Shown piece by piece: positions 1 to 7,595 of a stretch of 64,000 nucleotides of DNA. Location: the NCBI RefSeq assembly GCF_029504695.1, contig NZ_JAQFIN010000006.1:1-64000 (forward strand), given 5' to 3'. The translations under genes were made by a program, and so were the position numbers. The notes under the pieces were generated by a model. That model was not told where the DNA came from, did not search any database, and saw only the letters and a list, made by a program, of their open reading frames with translations. The DNA comes from Parabacteroides sp. PF5-6 (GTDB taxonomy: Bacteria; Bacteroidota; Bacteroidia; Bacteroidales; Tannerellaceae). The number at the start of each line of letters is the position of its first letter. Position 1 is the first letter of the stretch.

Positions 1-46
1 AACCGTAGGATAACAGAGACCCTCAATTTTTGTATACGAACATATG

Positions 47-75
47 GCGCACATCCGGATTTTCCGGATGTGCGC
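47..75 (+). terminator. Perfect 13-bp stem hairpin, probable terminator
   Basis: Arms 47-59 and 63-75 are perfectly complementary (GCGCACATCCGGA and its reverse complement) around a TTT loop, followed by a pyrimidine-rich TTCTTCTTT. It probably ends transcription entering from left of the window. Confidence 0.7.
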
Positions 76-110
76 TTCTTCTTTACGTAGGACACTATTC
101 GAAGCAATGG

Positions 111-262
111 CAAAGCTATCATTCGGTGATAGTTTCGCCGTTGTTAATTTTTGTAACAAATTTCCCGGAAGGCTGATCAATGCAGGCGTGATAGGATTGC
201 CGCCTTGCATGATAGCTTTGCCTGCGTGTTGATAATATCACCACTGTGATAGTTTTACCGCC
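111..262. repeat. Cluster of diverged TGATAG-containing repeats
   Basis: The hexamer TGATAG occurs at 127, 189, 210 and 247, usually followed by two or three bases and TTnnCC. An inverted partner, CTATCA at 116-121, makes a CTATCA-TTCGG-TGATAG hairpin. TGATAATATCA at 230-240 and TATCAC/GTGATA at 236-251 add further symmetry. Spacing is irregular. Confidence 0.5.
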
Positions 263-377
263 TTCGCAATGCCGCCTTATACCTCCATTTCCAGTCGATC
301 GCCGAGCCGCTCCCCCCGGCAGCTGCACCGTGCATATTTAAATACAGCAGCAAGCACCAACAAACCGACATAATTCA

Positions 378-385
378 TACCTTTG
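378..385 (+). promoter_or_regulatory. Bacteroidetes -7 element TACCTTTG for nadB
   Basis: An exact match to TAnnTTTG lies 22 bp before the nadB ATG, with an AAAGGA ribosome-binding sequence just before the start codon. Confidence 0.75.
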
Positions 386-406
386 CTTTCCTAAAATACA
401 CAAAGG

Positions 407-1984
407 ATGATACACAAATATGATTTCCTGGTGATCGGTTCAGGTATAGCCGGTATGAGTTTTGCCCTGAAGGTGGCTCATCAAGGAAGGGTAGCGCTGA
501 TCTGTAAGTCAGGACTGGAAGAAGCCAATACGTATTTCGCACAGGGAGGTGTGGCTTCGGTGACCAATCTGTTGACCGACAACTTTGAGAAACATATCGA
601 AGATACGATGATAGCCGGCGACTGGCTAAGCGATCGGACGGCGGTTGAGAAAGTGGTGCGCGAAGCACCCGCGCAAATCAATGAATTGATCAGTTGGGGG
701 GTCGACTTCGATAAAGACGAAGCCGGCAACTTCGACCTCCACAAAGAAGGCGGACATTCCGAATTCCGGATCCTCCACCACAAAGATAAAACCGGAGCCG
801 AAATACAGGACAGCCTGATCCGGGCGATTCAGAAACATCCGAATATTCATGTATTTGAAAATTATTTTGCCATAGAGATACTCACCCAGCACCATTTGGG
901 TATTACCGTCACCCGGCAAACCCCGGACATTGAATGTTACGGCGCTTATATTATGGGGCCGGATGGGCGCATCGATACCTTCCTTTCCAAAGTGACACTG
1001 ATGGCCACCGGCGGAATCGGTGCCGTGTATCAGACGACCACCAATCCGCTGGTGGCTACCGGCGATGGCATTGCGATGGTTTACCGCGCCAAAGGGACAG
1101 TAAAAGATATGGAATTCGTACAATTCCACCCCACCGCTTTCTATCACCCGGGCGATCGCCCGTCGTTCCTGATCACCGAAGCCATGCGCGGCTACGGAGC
1201 CGTATTGCGCACCCAAGACGGGAAAGAGTTTATGCAGAAATACGACAAGCGCCTTTCGCTGGCGCCACGCGATATCGTGGCCCGCGCGATCGACAATGAA
1301 ATGAAAAACCGGGGAGATGATTTTGTGTATTTAGACGTGACCCATAAAGATGCGGAAGAGACAAAAAAACATTTCCCCACCATCTACGAGAAATGCCTGG
1401 GCTATGGCATTGATATCACCCGCGAATATATTCCGGTAGCCCCGGCGGCGCATTACCTGTGCGGGGGAATTAAAGTGGATCTGGATGCCCGCTCCTCGAT
1501 CAAACGCTTGTATGCCGTCGGCGAATGTGCCTGCACCGGCCTACATGGCGGTAACCGCCTGGCCTCCAACTCCCTGATCGAAGCAGTGGTCTATGCCGAC
1601 GCGGCAGCCAAACACAGTGCGCATTTCATTGAGGAATGTAGTTACCAGGAAGATATCCCGGCCTGGAACGATGAAGGCGTACAAGCCTCGGAAGAGATGG
1701 TTTTGATCACCCAGAGCGCCAAGGAAGTGGGACAGATCATGAGTACGTATGTGGGAATCGTCCGTTCCGATCTCCGCCTGAAAAGGGCTTGGGATCGATT
1801 GGATATCCTTTACGAAGAAACGGAAAGCCTTTTCAAACGCTCAGTCGCCTCCAAAGAGATCTGCGAACTGCGCAACATGATCAACACCGGCTACCTCATC
1901 ATGCGCCAAGCCATCGACCGCAAAGAAAGCCGGGGATTGCATTATACACTGGATTATCCGACAAAGGATACAATTACGAATTAA
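407..1984 (+). CDS. nadB: L-aspartate oxidase
   Basis: This flavoprotein oxidizes L-aspartate to iminoaspartate, the first step of NAD synthesis from aspartate; NadA then makes quinolinate. The 525 residues match the family length. A dinucleotide-binding GSGIAG motif is at residues 11-16, the conserved EANTYFAQGG segment follows, and the HYLCGGI active-site region lies in the middle. The ATG at 407 fits the -7 element at 378. nadA is about 14 kb away on the same strand, so the pathway is split here, and nadC is not in the window. The last codons and stop lie inside a 32-bp inverted-repeat arm shared with the downstream intergenic region. Confidence 0.97.
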   Translation: MIHKYDFLVIGSGIAGMSFALKVAHQGRVALICKSGLEEANTYFAQGGVASVTNLLTDNFEKHIEDTMIAGDWLSDRTAVEKVVREAPAQINELISWGVDFDKDEAGNFDLHKEGGHSEFRILHHKDKTGAEIQDSLIRAIQKHPNIHVFENYFAIEILTQHHLGITVTRQTPDIECYGAYIMGPDGRIDTFLSKVTLMATGGIGAVYQTTTNPLVATGDGIAMVYRAKGTVKDMEFVQFHPTAFYHPGDRPSFLITEAMRGYGAVLRTQDGKEFMQKYDKRLSLAPRDIVARAIDNEMKNRGDDFVYLDVTHKDAEETKKHFPTIYEKCLGYGIDITREYIPVAPAAHYLCGGIKVDLDARSSIKRLYAVGECACTGLHGGNRLASNSLIEAVVYADAAAKHSAHFIEECSYQEDIPAWNDEGVQASEEMVLITQSAKEVGQIMSTYVGIVRSDLRLKRAWDRLDILYEETESLFKRSVASKEICELRNMINTGYLIMRQAIDRKESRGLHYTLDYPTKDTITN

Positions 1985-2053
1985 AAATTACGAATTACGA
2001 ATTGAAAGGCCATCCTAACTTATTCGTAATTCGTAATTTTTAATTCGTAATTG
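1971..2053. terminator. Perfect inverted repeat with 32-bp arms between convergent genes
   Basis: Arms at 1971-2002 and 2022-2053 are perfectly complementary and built from ATTACGAATT-type units, with a 19-base loop. The left arm covers the last codons of nadB; the right arm ends just before the rubrerythrin stop. It should act as a two-way terminator. A related sequence recurs at 41986-42104. Confidence 0.8.
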
Positions 2054-2057
2054 CTTT

Positions 2058-2642
2058 TTACGCATAATTCTGCTTCATCGGCTCGAAATAGGCCTGCGGG
2101 TGTTCGCATGCCGGGCATTTCTGCGGGGCGTTCTTGCCTTCGTGTACGTAACCGCAGTTGCGGCACTGCCAGGCGATTGCTTCTTCTTTGGCGAATACCG
2201 TATTCGTTTCGATATTAGCCAATAGCTGGCGATAGCGTTTTTCGTGCTCCACCTCTACCTTGGCGATCATACGGAAAGCGATGGCGATTTGTTTGAAACC
2301 TTCTTCGTCGGCAATAGCAGCAAATTCCGGGTAAAGAATATCCCATTCTTCCAATTCACCTTCGGCAGCAGCGGCCAGGTTTTCCATTGTCGTGCCGATT
2401 TTTCCGGCCGGATAAGAGGCGGTGATTTCCACCATTCCGCCTTCGAGGAATTTAAAGAAACGTTTGGCGTGTTCCTTTTCCTGCTCGGCTGTTTCCATAA
2501 AAACGCCGGCAATCTGCTCGTATCCTTCTTTTTTCGCCACGCTGGCAAAGAAGGTATACCGTGTGCGGGCTTGTGATTCACCGGCAAATGCTTTCAGTAG
2601 ATTTTGCTCTGTACGAGTTCCTTTGATACTTTTTTCCATCAT
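2058..2642 (-). CDS. rbr: Rubrerythrin
   Basis: A non-haem diiron peroxidase that protects anaerobes from hydrogen peroxide in the cytoplasm. The 194 residues show the ferritin-like four-helix domain with its Glu/His ligands (ESQARTRY, AEQEKEHAKRF, EVEHEKRY), then a C-terminal rubredoxin-like domain with cysteine pairs at 160/163 and 176/179 that hold one iron. Length and domain order are those of classical rubrerythrin. It is transcribed alone, convergent with nadB, with the long hairpin between them. The longest ATG-initiated frame (MMEKSIKGT) is used; the second Met is equally possible. Confidence 0.97.
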   Translation of the reverse strand: MMEKSIKGTRTEQNLLKAFAGESQARTRYTFFASVAKKEGYEQIAGVFMETAEQEKEHAKRFFKFLEGGMVEITASYPAGKIGTTMENLAAAAEGELEEWDILYPEFAAIADEEGFKQIAIAFRMIAKVEVEHEKRYRQLLANIETNTVFAKEEAIAWQCRNCGYVHEGKNAPQKCPACEHPQAYFEPMKQNYA

Positions 2643-3139
2643 GTTACTAAATTTATGTATATGTAAGATAAGATAATCAACGTCTTTCTTTCAACTGTCC
2701 AAAAATAGGTATTCTGTTCTTAACCGGATACCCTTCCGCTTTAAATTATGCCTATCAAAATATAGACACAATCTATACCAACACCTCCCCTCCTACTATA
2801 ATAACTCATTCGAAGCAAAAAAGTTGCCCATTCTTAAGCCTTTTTTGCCATCAAAAACATCAGCGATTGATAATCAAAGCGTTTTTTACTTCTTTGATTT
2901 AATCATATACCAAATCGTTTTATGGTTTCGTTCTAAGTCGATTAAGTTGAACTTATTAGCTTTTATTTCAAAAGTTCCCAATATTTCTTTGTTTGATATG
3001 GGACAAACAGCCGTTCGATACCGGTCAAACAAAGAACAACCGGTGAGAAAGGAGATAAACATCCATAATCCGATAGAATGTGAACACAATTACATTATTA
3101 TTCCTACCTTTGCATCTTGAAATTCAGGTGCATATTGAG
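2643..3139. other. Intergenic region, about 500 bp, no gene seen
   Basis: AT-rich and without a credible coding frame. It holds an imperfect inverted repeat around 2863-2915 and the promoter of the following transporter gene at 3106-3113. The upstream control of rubrerythrin must lie at its left end; I see no clear -7 match there. Confidence 0.6.
3106..3113 (+). promoter_or_regulatory. -7 element TACCTTTG of the SulP gene
   Basis: An exact TAnnTTTG match. Its transcript would begin near 3120, after the in-frame ATG at 3080 and before the ATG at 3140. This decides the start of the transporter gene. Confidence 0.75.
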
Positions 3140-4831
3140 ATGAATAAATACACTTTCCAGCCTAAACTGATCACAGCGCTGAAGACGTACTCCAAAGAAA
3201 AATTTATATCCGACCTGATGGCCGGGATTATTGTAGGGATTGTGGCTCTTCCTTTAGCCATTGCTTTTGGTATTGCCTCCGGAGTGAGTCCGGAAAAGGG
3301 GTTGATCACCGCAATTATCGGCGGTTTCATCGTCTCTTTCTTGGGGGGTAGCTCGGTTCAGATCGGTGGGCCGACCGGCGCGTTTATCGTGATTGTGTAT
3401 GGCATCATCCAGAATTTTGGTATCGAAGGGTTGGCCATTGCGACCGTCGTGGCGGGTATTCTATTGGTATTGATGGGCGTATTCAAGCTCGGGACGGTCA
3501 TCAAATTCATACCCTACCCTATAGTTGTCGGGTTTACCAGCGGCATTGCGCTGACCATTTTTACCACGCAGATGAAAGACCTGTTCGGCCTGCAGATGGA
3601 GAAGGTGCCGGCCGATTTCATTAGTAAATGGGGTGCTTATTTTGAAAGTATCCATACGATCAACTGGTGGGCATTACTGATCGGCATCGTCAGTATCGTG
3701 ATTATTGCCGTTACCCCGAAGTTCTCGCGCAAAATCCCCGGTTCGTTGATTTCCATTATCGTCATGACGATTATTGCATTTATCTTACGCAATTACCTGG
3801 GCATCTCTTCGATCGAGACGATCGGCGATCGTTTTACGATCAATGCCAGCCTGCCCCGCCCGGAAGGGCTTTCGTTTAATATCGAAACGATCAACCTATT
3901 GTTGCCTTCCGCTTTCACCATTGCCATGCTGGGGGCGATCGAGTCGTTATTATCCGCCACCGTGGCCGACGGGGTTACCGGTGATAAACATAATTCCAAT
4001 ACGGAACTGATCGCGCAGGGAGCGGCAAATATTGTGGTTCCCCTCTTTGGCGGCATACCCGTGACCGGCGCCATCGCCCGTACAATGACCAATATCAATA
4101 ACGGGGGGCGCACACCGGTAGCCGGTATTATTCATGCCGTCGTACTGTTGTTGATCCTGTTGTTCCTCGGTCCGCTGACCAAACATATTCCGATGGCTTG
4201 CCTGGCGGGTGTGTTGATTATCGTGTCGTATAATATGAGTGAATGGCGTACGTTCCGTTCTCTGTTGAAAAACCCGAAAGGGGATGTGGCCGTCCTTTTG
4301 GTCACGTTCTTCCTGACTGTGATCTTCGACCTCACCATTGCCATTGAGATTGGCCTGTTGATCGCCATGTTTATCTTTATGAAGCGCGTATCGGAGACGA
4401 CAAAGGTATCGGTCACCAAGAACTCGATCAATCTGTCCGAAGAAACCGAGATGCCAATGATGGACGATGAAAAACTGATTGTGCCCGACGGTGTGGAAGT
4501 ATATGAAATCGACGGGCCGTTCTTCTTTGGTATCGCCAATAAGTTCGACAGTGTGATGCAACGGACGGGGGATAACAAAACCAAAGTCCGTATCATCCGT
4601 ATGCGTAAGGTACCGTTTATGGACTCTACGGGACTGCACAACTTGGAAAGTTTGGTTCGCCTCTCGCGTGCCGAACATATTCAGGTGATCCTCTCCGGGG
4701 TAAATCCGGACGTGCGCAAGATGCTGTTGAATGCCGGATTAGACAAAACAATCGGCATCGAGAATATCTGCAGCAACATCAATGAGGCAATCAACAAGGC
4801 AGCCAATTTTGTGAAATACAGCGCAAGCTGA
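3140..4831 (+). CDS. SulP-family inorganic anion transporter with STAS domain
   Basis: An inner-membrane anion carrier of the SulP (SLC26) family; members move sulfate, bicarbonate or other small anions, and the substrate cannot be told from sequence. From the chosen start it has 563 residues. The N-terminal half is about a dozen hydrophobic segments with the typical GIVALPLAIAFGIASG and GGSSVQIGGPTGAF motifs. A soluble STAS domain fills the last 110 or so residues, including the MRKVPFMDSTGLHNL core. The earlier in-frame ATG at 3080 would add 20 residues but lies upstream of the -7 element, so 3140 is preferred. The gene is monocistronic. Confidence 0.93.
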   Translation: MNKYTFQPKLITALKTYSKEKFISDLMAGIIVGIVALPLAIAFGIASGVSPEKGLITAIIGGFIVSFLGGSSVQIGGPTGAFIVIVYGIIQNFGIEGLAIATVVAGILLVLMGVFKLGTVIKFIPYPIVVGFTSGIALTIFTTQMKDLFGLQMEKVPADFISKWGAYFESIHTINWWALLIGIVSIVIIAVTPKFSRKIPGSLISIIVMTIIAFILRNYLGISSIETIGDRFTINASLPRPEGLSFNIETINLLLPSAFTIAMLGAIESLLSATVADGVTGDKHNSNTELIAQGAANIVVPLFGGIPVTGAIARTMTNINNGGRTPVAGIIHAVVLLLILLFLGPLTKHIPMACLAGVLIIVSYNMSEWRTFRSLLKNPKGDVAVLLVTFFLTVIFDLTIAIEIGLLIAMFIFMKRVSETTKVSVTKNSINLSEETEMPMMDDEKLIVPDGVEVYEIDGPFFFGIANKFDSVMQRTGDNKTKVRIIRMRKVPFMDSTGLHNLESLVRLSRAEHIQVILSGVNPDVRKMLLNAGLDKTIGIENICSNINEAINKAANFVKYSAS

Positions 4832-4908
4832 TCGCAGAATCTAATCACATTATCATTTTATCCCCTTTATTGGGTCTGAAAAGTACGCAACGTATGCGTC
4901 GGATTCTT

Positions 4909-4916
4909 TATTTTTG
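4909..4916 (+). promoter_or_regulatory. -7 element TATTTTTG
   Basis: An exact TAnnTTTG match, 28 bp before the ATG of the membrane acyltransferase gene. Confidence 0.65.
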
Positions 4917-4944
4917 TTCTGTCTAAACCGTAAAATCGAATACA

Positions 4945-6045
4945 ATGAAACAGACAGGACGACTTCTCTCTTTGGATGTCATGCGGGGCATCACCATTGC
5001 CGGAATGATTATGGTAAACAATCCCGGATCGTGGAGTACCAATTACGCACCACTTCTCCATGCCCATTGGGACGGATTAACTCCGACCGACCTGGTATTT
5101 CCTTTTTTTATGTTTATCATGGGCGTTTCCATGTTCTTCTCCTTGCGGAAATACAATTTTACACTTACCCGCGAAAGCCTTTTCAAAGTATTGAAAAGAA
5201 CCTTACTGATCTTTCTGGTAGGGCTCGGACTTAATCTTTTCGGCCTGTTCTTCCAACCGCATTTCAGTCTGGAGAACCTGCGTATACTGGGAGTCATGCA
5301 ACGGCTGGCACTGGCGTATGGGATCGGCTCGTTGATCGGACTGACGGTAAATCACAAATATATATTATATGTAGCCGGGGGAATCCTGGCGGGTTATTGG
5401 GCCTTGATCGGGCTAACGGATAGTTATGCACTGACGGAAAACAGTATCGTTGCGGTTATCGACCGCTTGGTTTTGGGTGCCTCCCACATGTATAAAGACA
5501 CGATGGCGGATGGTACCCGCATCGCGTTCGATCCGGAAGGGCTGACCAGCACGATCGGGAGTATCGCCCATGTCTTACTGGGCTTTTATGCCGGGAAAAT
5601 GATCATGGACAGTAAAAAAGACAACGAATGCATCATCCGTAACCTCTTTATTTTCGGGGTTATCCTTTTCTTTGCCGGTTATCTGTTGAGTTACGGCTGC
5701 CCGGTGAACAAGAAATTATGGAGTAGTACCTATGTGTTGATTACCTGCGGCATGGCCTCCTTGTTCCTGGGTCTGTTGATCTGGATCATCGATATCAACG
5801 CCAAAAAGAAATGGACGTTGTTCTTCGAGTCTTTCGGTATCAATCCGCTCTATCTTTATGTGCAGGCTGCCCTGTTATCGACCTTGGCAGAAGTGAGCGG
5901 GCTCAAAGGTTTTATGTACGAACAGGTCTTTTCCCCTGCGTTCGGTAACTATGGCGGCTCACTGGCCTGGGCATTGTTTTTCGTGATCGTAAACTGGATA
6001 CCAGGCTATTTCCTTTACAAGAAACAGATCTACATTAAACTATAA
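4945..6045 (+). CDS. HGSNAT-like (DUF5009) membrane acyltransferase
   Basis: A polytopic membrane protein of 366 residues with roughly ten hydrophobic segments. The N-terminus carries the hallmark RLLSLDVMRGITIAGMIMVN segment, then HAHWDGLTPTDLVFPFFMF, which is shared with heparan-alpha-glucosaminide N-acetyltransferase homologues (DUF1624/DUF5009). In that family a conserved His in the first loop takes part in moving acetyl groups across the membrane to a sugar. The acceptor here is unknown. It stands alone, convergent with the radical SAM gene, separated by 9 bp. The acyltransferase class is secure; the specific reaction is not. Confidence 0.85.
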   Translation: MKQTGRLLSLDVMRGITIAGMIMVNNPGSWSTNYAPLLHAHWDGLTPTDLVFPFFMFIMGVSMFFSLRKYNFTLTRESLFKVLKRTLLIFLVGLGLNLFGLFFQPHFSLENLRILGVMQRLALAYGIGSLIGLTVNHKYILYVAGGILAGYWALIGLTDSYALTENSIVAVIDRLVLGASHMYKDTMADGTRIAFDPEGLTSTIGSIAHVLLGFYAGKMIMDSKKDNECIIRNLFIFGVILFFAGYLLSYGCPVNKKLWSSTYVLITCGMASLFLGLLIWIIDINAKKKWTLFFESFGINPLYLYVQAALLSTLAEVSGLKGFMYEQVFSPAFGNYGGSLAWALFFVIVNWIPGYFLYKKQIYIKL

Positions 6046-6054
6046 ATATATTAT

Positions 6055-6834
6055 TCAAATAGAGACCGAAACTTCGAAGCCCAATTCTCGTGCCCGGTCG
6101 GCAATGGCTTCCAGGTCTTCTTTGCCTACTTTCCGAAGGCCGCTGACGGGGGTTTCCCGATCGATCGTATAGATCATAACCTTTTTGGGCTTGATCTTTT
6201 GCAGCGCTTGCAGCCAACCATTGATCTCTTCTTCAGTGGTATTATCCACGGATTCACCGTTGCATTCGCCACGCAGGAACATGGTTTGGATAATCAGGTT
6301 GCCCTCGAAAAGAAGCAACTGTTCCAACAACTGGCCAAAGGTGAAAGAAGGAGAATTAGGTGCATTCAGTTGTTGGATCCGGCGGTCTAAGACCGAGTCC
6401 AGTTTCAAGATATTGTCTTCAATCTTATTCAGCGCATCAAAGACAGCAGGTTTATATAGCATCGTTGAATTGGAAAGCACAGCGATCTTCGCCTCCGGAC
6501 ACAATCGGTTGCGCACTTCAATCGTATCGTCGATAATCGCGCCGAAATCCGGATGCATCGTCGGCTCACCATTGCCGGCAAAGGTGATCACATCCGGCTT
6601 TACACCTTCTTCATACATCGCAAGAAGCTTGGTTTCCAAAGCCTCTTTCACCTCTTCCCGCCGGGGCATCCGGCTTCGCGTACGCCCGTCTTTATTCAGT
6701 CCGCACTCACAGTAGATGCAATCAAACGAACAGATCTTCCCATCCGTCGGAAGCAGATTAACACCCAACGAAACTCCCAGGCGCCGACTATGAATCGGCC
6801 CAAATATAATCTGATCAAAAAGAATTGTTGCCAT
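6055..6834 (-). CDS. Radical SAM protein of unknown substrate
   Basis: A 259-residue radical SAM enzyme. Cysteines C35, C39 and C42 form the CxxxCxxC motif that binds the SAM-cleaving iron-sulfur cluster (CSFDCIYC), and a GNGEPTMHPDF segment matches the SAM-binding GGE region. The C-terminal part lacks a second obvious cysteine cluster. It resembles the group of stand-alone Fe-S oxidoreductases (COG0731-like) that are widespread in Bacteroidetes, but I cannot name the substrate. It lies downstream of the toxin-antitoxin pair on the same strand but has its own -7 element at 6860-6867. Confidence 0.85.
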   Translation of the reverse strand: MATILFDQIIFGPIHSRRLGVSLGVNLLPTDGKICSFDCIYCECGLNKDGRTRSRMPRREEVKEALETKLLAMYEEGVKPDVITFAGNGEPTMHPDFGAIIDDTIEVRNRLCPEAKIAVLSNSTMLYKPAVFDALNKIEDNILKLDSVLDRRIQQLNAPNSPSFTFGQLLEQLLLFEGNLIIQTMFLRGECNGESVDNTTEEEINGWLQALQKIKPKKVMIYTIDRETPVSGLRKVGKEDLEAIADRARELGFEVSVSI

Positions 6835-6859
6835 ACGATCGATTTAGTTATTGACGCTA

Positions 6860-6867
6860 CAAAAGTA
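6860..6867 (-). promoter_or_regulatory. -7 element TACTTTTG for the radical SAM gene
   Basis: CAAAAGTA on the plus strand reads TACTTTTG on the minus strand, 25 bp before the ATG and just after the antitoxin stop codon. Confidence 0.65.
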
Positions 6868-6873
6868 CGAAAA

Positions 6874-7170
6874 TCAAACCAACTCCAACTCCATTCCCAA
6901 AGCCTTTGCGATACGGACAAAGCTGGAGATCTGCAAATCCGTCTCCCCTTTCTCTACTTTAGCGATATAGCTTCGCTTCAGCCCCACCCGGTCGGCCAGC
7001 GATTGCTGCGTCATTTTCAACTCCTTCCGTTTGTCACGAAGTATAACGCCATAGTAATAGGCGATCGCTTCTTTTTCAAATTCTTCACGGGAAGGGGTGC
7101 CCTTTTTCCCATATTTTACATCCAACAGCACATTGGCGTTTATAAATTTTGATTCATCGTATACATTCAT
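6874..7170 (-). CDS. XRE-family antitoxin (HigA-like)
   Basis: A 98-residue protein with a Cro/C1-type helix-turn-helix in its C-terminal half (residues about 50-95: LRDKRKELKMTQQSLADRVG, then a KVEKGETDL segment). Its first codons overlap the end of the toxin gene by 4 bp (7167-7170), so the two are translationally coupled in the toxin-first order typical of HigBA systems. By analogy it binds the toxin and represses their common promoter. The N-terminal 45 residues (FINANVLLDVKYGKKG onward) would be the toxin-binding part; this is inference. Confidence 0.87.
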   Translation of the reverse strand: MNVYDESKFINANVLLDVKYGKKGTPSREEFEKEAIAYYYGVILRDKRKELKMTQQSLADRVGLKRSYIAKVEKGETDLQISSFVRIAKALGMELELV

Positions 7171-7529
7171 AATTTCAATTCCTCTAATATTGTTTTTGAC
7201 CTATTTATCTGTTTCTTATAATCTTTTGTGCTCTTTTTCAAAAAGCCATTCAGCAAATACACTTTAGTTGCTTCTATGATATTATCGTGATCGACTGAGA
7301 AAACAATGGTTCTGTATTCATTGTAACCTATCTTAACCCTCATCTCATAGAATTCCGTATCTATCAATTTCTTTACAAAACTTGTATGAATTAGCTTATG
7401 ATCTATAATCAAGTCTATTACATACTCAATATTGTTTTGCTCCTGAGAACCTAAACCGTCAAAAAACTCTTTAAATGCTTTACTCAAAAGAACAGTGCGC
7501 TCTTTTCCTGCATATCTATCTTCTATCAT
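7167..7529 (-). CDS. RelE/HigB-type toxin (phage Gp49-like)
   Basis: A 120-residue protein of the phage-derived Gp49-like/HigB group of RelE-fold mRNA interferases, judged by the SKAFKEFFDGL opening, the EFYEMRVKIGYNEYRTIVF strand pair and the NGFLKKSTKDYKKQI tail that carries the basic residues expected near the active site. These proteins cut mRNA on the ribosome when the antitoxin is lost. It is first in a two-gene unit with the XRE gene. A TACATTTG sequence ends only 2 bp before the ATG, so either the mRNA is nearly leaderless or the start is further in. The two genes are richer in A+T than their neighbours, which fits transfer. Confidence 0.87.
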   Translation of the reverse strand: MIEDRYAGKERTVLLSKAFKEFFDGLGSQEQNNIEYVIDLIIDHKLIHTSFVKKLIDTEFYEMRVKIGYNEYRTIVFSVDHDNIIEATKVYLLNGFLKKSTKDYKKQINRSKTILEELKL

Positions 7530-7595
7530 ACAAATGTAATTAATTCGTTACAAAACACCAAAGAAAACACAGTCATTAACGTTCGATCATCTCCT

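Larger units (their letters stand above)
1..406. other. Intergenic region rich in inverted repeats
   Basis: No credible gene lies here; the open frames are short and have no family resemblance. The stretch holds a strong hairpin at 47-75, a set of diverged TGATAG/CTATCA-containing repeats at about 111-262, and the nadB promoter at 378-385. The gene upstream of position 1 is not visible. Confidence 0.7.

Noticed and set aside
3080-3139. Upstream in-frame ATG for the SulP transporter
   Set aside because: It lies before the -7 element at 3106-3113, so it would not be in the transcript; the ATG at 3140 fits the promoter and the family start.
3950-4678. 242-residue open frame antisense to the SulP gene
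   Set aside because: It has no domain or start signals, and lies fully inside a well supported transporter gene.
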